64,000 nt of DNA, from contig UBPA01000007.1 in NCBI GenBank assembly GCA_900467185.1, positions 310,001 through 374,000 on the forward strand, in the 5' to 3' direction. Below are positions 57,557 to 64,000 of the stretch, piece by piece. The first letter of the stretch is position 1. Every line of letters begins with the position of its first letter. Made by a program: the position numbers and the translations under genes. This stretch comes from Hyphomicrobiales bacterium (GTDB taxonomy: Bacteria; Pseudomonadota; Alphaproteobacteria; Rhizobiales; Rhizobiaceae). The notes under the pieces were generated by a model. It saw only the letters and a program-made list of their open reading frames with translations, ran no database searches and was not told where the DNA came from.

Positions 57557-58843
57557 TTACAGGCTGTGCACGCACTTTCCCGCAACATATGTGCGAACGG
57601 CGCGACCCGTAAAGCGGGCATTTTCGAACGGCGTGTTTTTCGAGCGCGAGACGATGGCGTCCTTGGAGACGATCCAGGGCTCGTCGAGATCGATCAGCGT
57701 GATGTCCGCCTTCGCGCCGGGCTTCAGCGTTCCCGCGTCGAGCCCGAAGATCTGCGCCGGCCGGGTGGAGAGCGCGTCGATCAGGCGCATCAGCGGCACT
57801 TCGCCGCTGTGATGCAGCCGGAGGGCGGCGGCCAGCATCGTCTCAAGGCCGATCGCGCCATCGGCCGCGTCGGCGAAGGGCAGGCGCTTGGTGTCGACGT
57901 CCTGCGGATCGTGCGAGGAGACGATGATGTCGATCCGTCCCTCGGCCAGCGCTTGCACCATGGCCGTGCGGTCGTCCTCGCCGCGCAGGGGCGGCGTCAG
58001 CTTGAAGAAGGTCCGGTATTCCCCGATGTCGTTCTCGTTCAGCGACAGATGGTTGATCGAGATGCCGGAGGTGACGTTGACGCCGCGCGACTTCGCCAGC
58101 GCGATGGCATCGACCGATTCCGGCAGCGAGATCTTGGCGGCGTGGTAGGCGGCGCGAGTGAGGCCGGCAACGCGCAGGTCGCGTTCCAGCGGAATGATCT
58201 CCGCCTCGCGCGGCACGCCGGACAGGCCCAGCCAGCTCGCGAGCAGCCCCTCGTTCATGACGCCGCCGGCGCCCAGATACTTGTCGCGCGATTCCAGCGC
58301 GATCACCATGCCGAACTCGCGGGCATAGGTCATGGCCCGGCGCAGGACGAGCGTATCGTGCAGGGCCTCGCGCCCGTTCGTGAAGCAGACGGCACCGGCC
58401 TCGCTGAGAAGGCCGAACTCGGTCATCTCCGTGCCGCGCAGCCCCTTGGTGAGCGCTGCGGCCGGGTAGACGTTGACGACCGCCTTGTCGCGCGCCGTCT
58501 TCATCACGAATTCGACCAGCGCGATATCGTCGATAACGGGATCCGTATCCGGCATGGCGATGAACGACGTGATGCCCCCGACGGCGGCAGCCTGAGCGGC
58601 GGACGCGATCGTCTCGCGGTGCTCGGCACCGGGTTCGCCGACGAACACGCGGGCATCGACGAGGCCGGGAACGGCGATCAGGCCGCGGCAATCCTGAACG
58701 GTCGCGCCTTCGGGCACGCCCTGATGGGCCGCGTCGCTGCCGGCCGCCAGGATCACGCCGTCGCGAATGAGGATCGCGCCCGTTTCATCGAGGTTGCGCG
58801 ACGGGTCGAGGATGCGCAGATTGTTGAGGACAAGATCGGTCAT
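57557..58843 (-). CDS. pyrC: Dihydroorotase-like protein, probably catalytically inactive (PyrC'/PyrX type)
   Basis: This 428-residue amidohydrolase-fold protein overlaps pyrB by four bases (ATGA). The class I dihydroorotase N-terminal motif D-x-H-x-H-x-R-(E/D)-P-G appears here as [10 protein letters not shown] (63-72), with Arg65, Phe67 and Gly69 replacing both His ligands and the substrate Arg. The later TDHAPH motif appears as SSHDPQ. It therefore lacks metal and substrate residues and probably acts as the non-catalytic partner that assembles with PyrB, as described for Pseudomonas PyrC'. A true dihydroorotase should be encoded elsewhere. Automated pipelines would call it PyrC. Confidence 0.85.
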   Translation of the reverse strand: MTDLVLNNLRILDPSRNLDETGAILIRDGVILAAGSDAAHQGVPEGATVQDCRGLIAVPGLVDARVFVGEPGAEHRETIASAAQAAAVGGITSFIAMPDTDPVIDDIALVEFVMKTARDKAVVNVYPAAALTKGLRGTEMTEFGLLSEAGAVCFTNGREALHDTLVLRRAMTYAREFGMVIALESRDKYLGAGGVMNEGLLASWLGLSGVPREAEIIPLERDLRVAGLTRAAYHAAKISLPESVDAIALAKSRGVNVTSGISINHLSLNENDIGEYRTFFKLTPPLRGEDDRTAMVQALAEGRIDIIVSSHDPQDVDTKRLPFADAADGAIGLETMLAAALRLHHSGEVPLMRLIDALSTRPAQIFGLDAGTLKPGAKADITLIDLDEPWIVSKDAIVSRSKNTPFENARFTGRAVRTYVAGKCVHSL

Positions 58844-59799
58844 GCGCGCGTACCCTGATTGTTGAGACCGCCCTGATGTTGGGAAACGAGCAGCGCTTCC
58901 ATCACGGCCATGCGCACCGCAACGCCCATTTCGACCTGCTGCTCGATGACGCTCTGCGGTCCGTCGGCAATCTCCGAAGCGATTTCGACGCCGCGGTTCA
59001 TGGGGCCGGGATGCATGACAAGTGCGTCTTCCTTCGCCGCCTTCAGTTTCTCCGCGTCGAGGCCGTAATAGCGGAAGTACTCGCGCACCGAGGGTACGAA
59101 GGCGCCGGCCATGCGCTCGCGCTGCAGCCGCAGCATCATCACGACGTCCGCATCCTTCAGGCCCTCTTCCATCGAGTGGTAGACCTCAGCACCCATGTCG
59201 GCGATGCCGGACGGCAGCAGCGTTGCAGGGGCGACGACGCGCACGCGGGCGCCCATCTGGTTGAGAAGCAGGATGTTGGAGCGGGCGACGCGCGAATGCA
59301 GCACGTCGCCGCAGATGGCCACGATGATGCGCGACAGCTTGCCCTTGGCCCGCCGGATCGTCAGCGCATCGAGCAGCGCCTGTGTCGGGTGCTCGTGCTG
59401 GCCGTCGCCGGCATTGATGACCGAGCAGGAAACCTTCTGCGCGAGAAGGGCGGCAGCACCGGCCGAGGAGTGGCGCACGACCAGCACGTCGGGGTGCATG
59501 GCGTTCAGCGTCATCGCGGTGTCGATCAGCGTTTCGCCCTTCTTCACCGAGGAGTTGCCGACCGACATGTTCATGACGTCGGCCCCGAGCCGCTTTCCGG
59601 CAAGCTCGAAGGAGGACTGCGTCCGGGTGGAGGCTTCGAAGAAGAGGTTGATCTGGGTAAGGCCTCGCAGCGTCGAGGTTTTCTTCTCGCGCTGACGGGA
59701 GATTTTGACCGCCTCGTCGGCGAGATCGAGAAGTCCGGTGATATCGCGCTCGTTCAGGCCCTTGATGCCGAGAAGATGGCGATGCGGAAAGAAATCCAT
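58840..59799 (-). CDS. pyrB: Aspartate carbamoyltransferase catalytic subunit
   Basis: This 319-residue enzyme condenses carbamoyl phosphate and aspartate in the first committed step of pyrimidine synthesis. The carbamoyl-phosphate loop STRT is at residues 57-60 (FFEASTRTQ). Also present are [11 protein letters not shown] and [12 protein letters not shown]. No pyrI regulatory gene is adjacent; the overlapping pyrC-like partner takes that structural place. The 208 bases upstream, to 60007, show no gene and form the divergent promoter region with the acyl-CoA dehydrogenase gene. Confidence 0.95.
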   Translation of the reverse strand: MDFFPHRHLLGIKGLNERDITGLLDLADEAVKISRQREKKTSTLRGLTQINLFFEASTRTQSSFELAGKRLGADVMNMSVGNSSVKKGETLIDTAMTLNAMHPDVLVVRHSSAGAAALLAQKVSCSVINAGDGQHEHPTQALLDALTIRRAKGKLSRIIVAICGDVLHSRVARSNILLLNQMGARVRVVAPATLLPSGIADMGAEVYHSMEEGLKDADVVMMLRLQRERMAGAFVPSVREYFRYYGLDAEKLKAAKEDALVMHPGPMNRGVEIASEIADGPQSVIEQQVEMGVAVRMAVMEALLVSQHQGGLNNQGTRA

Positions 59800-60007
59800 G
59801 GGAAGCCCGCCTCAAATGGTCGCGTTGCCGCGCTCTATAGAGCCTGTGCGGGTGGGCGGCAAGGCAGGGCGTGCGAACAGGTGAGGACAAAGCCCGCGGG
59901 CGCCGACGCATCGGGCCGCGGCGGCTTGGCCGATGGCGGTATCGATTTTGCGGGAGGGCGCAGCCAGTGCTGTTCCTAACGTTCCGCACTTCGGCTAGAA
60001 CCGGATC

Positions 60008-61657
60008 ATGACCGTGACTCGACCCGACCAGACCCTTGACGACCTCAACCAGCCGAAACCCTGGTCGGGCATCAACGCCTATCGTTCCGATCCCCTGCTG
60101 ACCGACGTCGCAAGCGGGTTGCCCAAGGTGTTGCGCGACGATTTCGACGGGCTCGGCCGCTATGTCACCTCCCCGGAAGCGCAGGATCTTGCGCGCATGG
60201 CCAACCAGGGCGTGCCGCAATTGCGCACGCATGGGCCGCGCGGCGAGCGGCTCGACGTGGTCGATTTCCACCCCGCCTGGCATGCGCTGATGCGCCGCTC
60301 CATGACGGCGGGCCTGCATTCCTCTGTCTGGGAAAATGTGGCCGACGAGCGTGGCCATGCCCATAAGAGTCGGGCCATCCGATTCTATCTCACCGCGCAG
60401 CTCGAAAGCGGCCATCTCTGCCCGCTGACGATGACCAGCGCCTCGCTGGCCGCCATGGCCGCGACGCCGATGGTGCAGAAGGAATGGGCGCCAAAGGTCC
60501 TGTCGCGGAAATACGACGCCTCGAACCGCCCTTTCATGCAGAAATCCGCCGTCACCATCGGCATGGGCATGACGGAGAAGCAGGGCGGCACGGATGTTCG
60601 CGCGAACGTCTCCACCGCCGAGCGGGTAGGCGAGGGGATCTACCGGCTCTCCGGCCACAAATGGTTCATGTCCGCGCCGATGAGCGACGCCTTCGTCATG
60701 CTGGCGCAGACGCGCGAGGGGCTCGGCTGCTTCCTCGTTCCCCGGCTGTTGGAGGACGGATCGGCGAACGGCCTGCGGTTCCAGCGGCTTAAGGACAAGC
60801 TCGGCAACCGCTCGAATGCCTCCTCCGAGGTCGAGTTTTCCGAAACCTTCGGCTTCATCCTCGGCGCGCCGGATGCCGGCATCACCACGATTCTCGACAT
60901 GGTCACGCTGACGCGGCTCGATTGCGCCCTGTCCTCGGCCGGCATGATGCGCGCCAGCCTTGCCGAAGCAGTCCACTACACCCGCGGACGCGCCGTTCTC
61001 GGACGCCCGCTGGTCGCGCAGCCGATGATGACGCGCGTGCTGGCCGATATGGCGCTGGACGTCGCCGCCGCGAGCGCGCTCTCCCTGCGGCTCGCCGATG
61101 CCTTCGACCGCGCGCGCGACAGTGCGGAGGAGGCGGCCTATGCCCGCATCATGACGCCGGTCGTCAAATACTGGGTCTGCAAGACCGCACCCACCCTCAT
61201 TGCCGAGGCAATGGAATGCCTGGGCGGCAATGGCTATGTCGAAGAGCGCCCGATCGCCCGGCACTACCGCGAGGCGCCGGTGAATGCGATCTGGGAAGGT
61301 TCCGGCAATGTGATGGCGCTCGATGTGCTCAGGGTGCTGAAGCGCGGCCGGGAGCTGTTCGAGGCTCTGTTCGACATCATCGGCCGGGATCTCGGTCCCG
61401 CCGCGCGCAAGACCATCGACGTGCTGCGCGCCGCCATTTCGCTCTGCGAGCGCGACGAGGGGGCGGCACGCCTGCTGGTCGAGCAGCTCGCGCTCGCCGC
61501 GGCCGCCGCCGAGCTTTACCGGCTCGGTGCCGGACGCATTGCCGATGCCTTCATGGAGTCTCGCCTTGCCGCCGGCTGGCGCTCTACCTACGGCATGCTC
61601 GATTCGCGCTTCGACAGCGCGATGATCGTCGATCTCCTTTATCCCGCTTCCAGCTGA
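60008..61657 (+). CDS. aidB: AidB-like acyl-CoA dehydrogenase family protein
   Basis: This 549-residue flavoprotein has the AidB architecture: an N-terminal extension with NQPKPWSGINAYRSD, the FAD-binding TEKQGGTDVRANVSTA, KWFMSAPMSDAFVMLAQT, and CLGGNGYVEERPIARHYREA before a helical C-terminal domain. E. coli AidB is induced by alkylation and binds DNA through its C-terminal domain; I infer a similar protective role without direct evidence. It is monocistronic or leads into the two small membrane genes 124 bases on. Confidence 0.85.
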   Translation: MTVTRPDQTLDDLNQPKPWSGINAYRSDPLLTDVASGLPKVLRDDFDGLGRYVTSPEAQDLARMANQGVPQLRTHGPRGERLDVVDFHPAWHALMRRSMTAGLHSSVWENVADERGHAHKSRAIRFYLTAQLESGHLCPLTMTSASLAAMAATPMVQKEWAPKVLSRKYDASNRPFMQKSAVTIGMGMTEKQGGTDVRANVSTAERVGEGIYRLSGHKWFMSAPMSDAFVMLAQTREGLGCFLVPRLLEDGSANGLRFQRLKDKLGNRSNASSEVEFSETFGFILGAPDAGITTILDMVTLTRLDCALSSAGMMRASLAEAVHYTRGRAVLGRPLVAQPMMTRVLADMALDVAAASALSLRLADAFDRARDSAEEAAYARIMTPVVKYWVCKTAPTLIAEAMECLGGNGYVEERPIARHYREAPVNAIWEGSGNVMALDVLRVLKRGRELFEALFDIIGRDLGPAARKTIDVLRAAISLCERDEGAARLLVEQLALAAAAAELYRLGAGRIADAFMESRLAAGWRSTYGMLDSRFDSAMIVDLLYPASS

Positions 61658-61698
61658 GCGCGTCTCGTCCGCGACATCCGCGCGCGGCTCTGGCCGGC

Positions 61699-61743
61699 CG
61701 TTAACCTTAACGAAAGGTTGACGTTGCCTCGTCAAGGTTAACG
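61699..61743. repeat. Long inverted repeat between aidB and a small membrane gene
   Basis: CGTTAACCTTAACGA (61699-61713) and TCGTCAAGGTTAACG (61729-61743) are inverted copies with one mismatch around a 15-base loop. There is no T-run, so it is not a standard terminator. It includes TTAACGAAAGGTTGA, which is TTAA-N7-TTGA, one base off a CtrA box. It lies 40 bases upstream of the next ATG and may be an operator or mRNA element. Confidence 0.5.
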
Positions 61744-61780
61744 TTCCATGTGTTGTGGATCGCAACCGCACGGAGCCCGC

Positions 61781-61954
61781 ATGATGCGCGCAGTCCTGAC
61801 GTTCATTCCCATGTCGATCGTCGCGGTCGTCGCGCTGGACGTAGCGGTGCCGGCCCTCGTTCTTCTGGTCTGTGTCGTCGCCACCGGCGCGGCGGCTTCG
61901 GTCGCAGCCTGGGGAGCGCGCGGCATGGCGACCATGAGAGGAGACCGGGCATGA
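61781..61954 (+). CDS. Small hydrophobic protein, 57 aa
   Basis: The ATG at 61781 follows CGGAGCCCGC, and a second ATG follows at once. The sequence MMRAVLTFIPMSIVAVVALD continues hydrophobic as VAVPALVLLVCVVATGAAAS and ends with a short basic tail, so two short or one long TM span is expected. Its TGA overlaps the ATG of the next gene (ATGA at 61951-61954), arguing for coupled translation. The family is unknown. Confidence 0.6.
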   Translation: MMRAVLTFIPMSIVAVVALDVAVPALVLLVCVVATGAAASVAAWGARGMATMRGDRA

Positions 61955-62286
61955 AGTGGCTTCTGATCCTGTGGGGCGGGCCGGTCCTGTTCCTGACGAG
62001 CTGGTACACGCTCTCCTACAACGACATCAGCTTCGGCATCTTCATGCTGTCGCGCGAGGCGAACGATCTCGTGTTCCAGATGTACGGCAACGTGCTCGGC
62101 ATCGCGCCCGAAACGATCCCGCCGCTCGTCGCGCGCGCGATGATCTTCGACAGCTTCATCGTCTTCGGCCTCATCGCGCTGCGCAAGCGCAAGGCGATCA
62201 TCGCCTGGTACCGTCGCCGGAACGATCAGTCGTCGGTGGACGCCGCAACGCGTGCCAGCGAGGCCAGCCTGTCCAGCGCGCCCTGA
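61951..62286 (+). CDS. Small membrane protein, DUF6105-like
   Basis: The ATG at 61951 follows AGAGGAGACCGGGC. The 111-residue product has an N-terminal TM helix ([20 protein letters not shown]), a conserved-looking loop [20 protein letters not shown], a second hydrophobic segment ([14 protein letters not shown]) and a basic tail. I recall such rhizobial proteins under DUF6105, with moderate certainty. The last 61 bases overlap the 3' end of ruvX on the opposite strand. Confidence 0.65.
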   Translation: MKWLLILWGGPVLFLTSWYTLSYNDISFGIFMLSREANDLVFQMYGNVLGIAPETIPPLVARAMIFDSFIVFGLIALRKRKAIIAWYRRRNDQSSVDAATRASEASLSSAP

Positions 62287-62717
62287 AGAATGAAGGAGGC
62301 CGCGGCCGAATCGATGCGCTCCGCGCGCTTGGCGCGGGACACGTCCATCTCGATCAGCGTCCGCTCGGCCGCCACCGTCGAGAGCCGCTCGTCCCAGTAG
62401 ACGAAGGGCAGGGTGGTCTTCTGTTCCATATTGCGCACGAAGGCCCGGGTCGCCTGCGCCCGCGGCCCATGCGACCCGTCCATGTTCACCGGCAGGCCGA
62501 TCACGAAGGCCGCGATCCGCTCCTTCTCGGCAAAGGCCAGCAGCGCCTGCGCGTCGGCCGTGAATTTCGTGCGCTTGATCACCGTTCGCGGCGTGGCGAG
62601 CCCGCGGCCGAGGTCGGATACGGACAGACCGATCGTCTTGGTGCCCAGGTCAAGCCCGGCAATCGCCTGACGCGGCAGCAGGGTGTCCGCCAGGTCTTCG
62701 ATGGTCATCACGCTCAT
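62226..62717 (-). CDS. ruvX: Putative pre-16S rRNA nuclease / Holliday-junction resolvase YqgF
   Basis: This 163-residue RNase H-fold protein begins with the catalytic strand [17 protein letters not shown] and contains [33 protein letters not shown] and the C-terminal acidic [12 protein letters not shown]. YqgF processes the 5' end of 16S rRNA and is related to RuvC. An internal ATG at 62708 is possible. It is convergent with the DUF6105-like gene (61-base overlap) and divergent from the hydrolase gene at 62851. Confidence 0.92.
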   Translation of the reverse strand: MSVMTIEDLADTLLPRQAIAGLDLGTKTIGLSVSDLGRGLATPRTVIKRTKFTADAQALLAFAEKERIAAFVIGLPVNMDGSHGPRAQATRAFVRNMEQKTTLPFVYWDERLSTVAAERTLIEMDVSRAKRAERIDSAAASFILQGALDRLASLARVAASTDD

Positions 62718-62850
62718 GCTAAACCTCTCCGTCGGCCTTTGTCTTTGCCTGTCGATGTTCCATATGCTCCGCGGGCACCGATTTCACCAGCGCGCGTTTC
62801 GCCCGGTCGGGGTTTAAGGCGCGCCCGCCACAGATGACAGGAGATATGTC

Positions 62851-63555
62851 ATGAAGATCCAATGGCTCGGCCATTCCGCCTTCCACATCGAGACAGCCAA
62901 AGCAAAGATCCTGGTCGACCCGTTCTTCTCGGGCAACCCGTCCTTCGACGAATCGACCCGCAAGGACGCGGCCGCCGGCCTCGACTATATCCTGCTCACC
63001 CACGGCCATGGCGACCATGTGGGCGATACCGTCGCACTGGCGAAAGAAACCGGCGCGACCGTCGTCGCCAATGCCGATCTGGCGGCATGGCTCGGTTCGC
63101 GGGGCGTCTCCGCGCTCGAAATGGGCAATACCGGCGGCACAATTCACCTCAAGGGCTTTTCAACGACCTTCGTCAACGCCCTGCATTCCTCCGCGCAGAT
63201 CACCGAGGATGGCGTTTCGCACTCGCTCGGCAGTGCCAACGGCCTTGTCCTGCATTTCGACGATGCTCCGACGCTTTACCACATGGGCGACACCGACATC
63301 TTCTCGGACATGGCGCTGATCCAGGAGCTTCACCAGCCCGATATCGGCCTCGTTCCGATCGGCGACCGCTTCACCATGGGCGGTGCCGTGGCCGCGCTTG
63401 CCTGCCAGCGTTACTTCAAGTTCACCACCGTGCTGCCCTGCCACTACGGTTCCTTCCCGATCGTGGACCAGACCCCGGATCTCTTCATCGCCGCCATGGA
63501 ACCGGCGAGCACCAAGGTCGAAGTCCCCGCAGTGGGCGGCGTCGTAACGGTCTGA
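62851..63555 (+). CDS. UPF0173 metal-dependent hydrolase
   Basis: This 234-residue metallo-beta-lactamase-fold protein has metal-binding HGHGDH at residues 51-56, a later [10 protein letters not shown] and a conserved [10 protein letters not shown] near the end. It belongs to the UPF0173 group, whose physiological substrate is not established. The start follows ACAGGAGATATGTC, a strong ribosome-binding site. It precedes gatC by 98 bases in the same direction. Confidence 0.9.
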   Translation: MKIQWLGHSAFHIETAKAKILVDPFFSGNPSFDESTRKDAAAGLDYILLTHGHGDHVGDTVALAKETGATVVANADLAAWLGSRGVSALEMGNTGGTIHLKGFSTTFVNALHSSAQITEDGVSHSLGSANGLVLHFDDAPTLYHMGDTDIFSDMALIQELHQPDIGLVPIGDRFTMGGAVAALACQRYFKFTTVLPCHYGSFPIVDQTPDLFIAAMEPASTKVEVPAVGGVVTV

Positions 63556-63653
63556 TCATCCCGCGAACGCGGTCTCGCCTGAATCCCCCGTTGCGCGCTC
63601 CCGTCGTGGTCAGTATAGCGGGGGATCATTTCCCGTTAGGCCCGGAGTCCGCC

Positions 63654-63941
63654 ATGTCCGTCGATCTCGTCACCGTCAAGCGCGTCGCGCATCTCGCCCG
63701 CATCGCCGTCAGCGAAGACGATGCCAACCGCATGACCGGCGAGCTGAACGCGATCCTCGGCTTCGTCGAACAACTCGGCGAAGTCGATGTCACCGGTGTC
63801 GAGCCGATGACATCGGTGACGCCGATGGCCATGAAGAAGCGCGAGGATCTTGTGAGCGACGGAGGCAAGGCGGACGATATCGTCGCCAATGCGCCGAATT
63901 CCGACCGGAACTTCTTCCTCGTGCCGAAGGTCGTCGAATAA
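63654..63941 (+). CDS. gatC: Glutamyl/aspartyl-tRNA amidotransferase subunit C
   Basis: This 95-residue protein wraps and stabilises the GatA subunit of the GatCAB complex that converts Glu-tRNA-Gln (and Asp-tRNA-Asn) to the amidated form. Family pattern: [44 protein letters not shown], and the end [10 protein letters not shown]. The start follows CCCGGAGTCCGCC. The remaining 59 bases of the window contain no complete feature; gatA is expected further downstream. Confidence 0.95.
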   Translation: MSVDLVTVKRVAHLARIAVSEDDANRMTGELNAILGFVEQLGEVDVTGVEPMTSVTPMAMKKREDLVSDGGKADDIVANAPNSDRNFFLVPKVVE

Positions 63942-64000
63942 AGAGACCGACCGCTCACGCCTCGAAGACCGCTTCGCCCGCCTGCCGTTTACGAAAGTCC

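Noticed and set aside
61705-61719. CtrA box (TTAA-N7-TTAA)
   Set aside because: The second half is TTGA, one mismatch, and the stretch is part of a larger inverted repeat. A CtrA site alone is not supported.
59186-61771. Minus-strand frame of 861 codons through aidB into pyrB
   Set aside because: It crosses two well-supported genes and a promoter region in the wrong frame; no domain is visible.

Overview
The window is GC-rich chromosomal DNA of an alphaproteobacterium, most likely a member of the Rhizobiaceae (Rhizobium/Agrobacterium/Sinorhizobium/Shinella relatives). The grounds are gene content and order: a 14-gene nuo cluster followed by birA-rnj-DUF1467-proS-lolCD-dnaE, then divK-pleD, then rpmG-MFS-NUDIX-DUF983-rnr-topA-dprA-plsY-pyrC-pyrB-aidB-ruvX-gatC. 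The species cannot be fixed from the sequence alone. There is no prophage, IS transposase or CRISPR array. The window is mostly housekeeping, with small accessory pieces lodged inside it.

Layout. 1-5.1 kb: the start of a leftward MarR-type regulator, then an overlapping nuclease/ATPase pair resembling SbcD/SbcC (YhaO/YhaN type). 5.3-7.5 kb: small proteins of mostly unknown function, including a three-gene unit (hypothetical, DUF4174, proline-rich peptide) closed by a strong terminator. 7.8-13.3 kb: a four-gene peptide-type ABC importer. 13.4-14.1 kb: tRNA-Val (minus) and tRNA-Asp (plus). 14.4-31.0 kb: nuoA-N for respiratory complex I, interrupted by three non-core genes: a four-helix-bundle (S23/IVP-like) gene between nuoC and nuoD, a 56-codon gene overlapping nuoD, and a helix-hairpin-helix protein between nuoF and nuoG. 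The operon runs into birA (TTG start overlapping nuoN) and rnj.

33.6-42.4 kb: DUF1467, a non-coding region with a strong hairpin terminator and a probable sRNA, proS, lolC-lolD, a VOC protein, a 28-residue membrane peptide behind LexA-like half-sites, and dnaE. 42.5-47.6 kb: an L,D-transpeptidase, a HAD/DUF3572 pair, the cell-cycle/c-di-GMP pair divK-pleD, a candidate structured RNA with a strong terminator, and rpmG. 47.7-59.8 kb: leftward genes for an MFS transporter, NUDIX hydrolase, DUF983, RNase R, topoisomerase I, DprA, PlsY, a dihydroorotase-like protein lacking its metal ligands, and aspartate carbamoyltransferase. 60.0-64.0 kb: AidB-like acyl-CoA dehydrogenase, two small membrane proteins, RuvX, a UPF0173 metallo-hydrolase and GatC.

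The most unusual item is the four-helix-bundle gene inserted between nuoC and nuoD. It is bracketed by inverted repeats whose mismatches are all G-U compatible, so the nuo transcript could fold a 20-bp stem around it, much like the intervening sequences of 23S rRNA. Next are the LexA-like operator in front of a SidA-sized membrane peptide, and the pseudo-dihydroorotase paired with PyrB.
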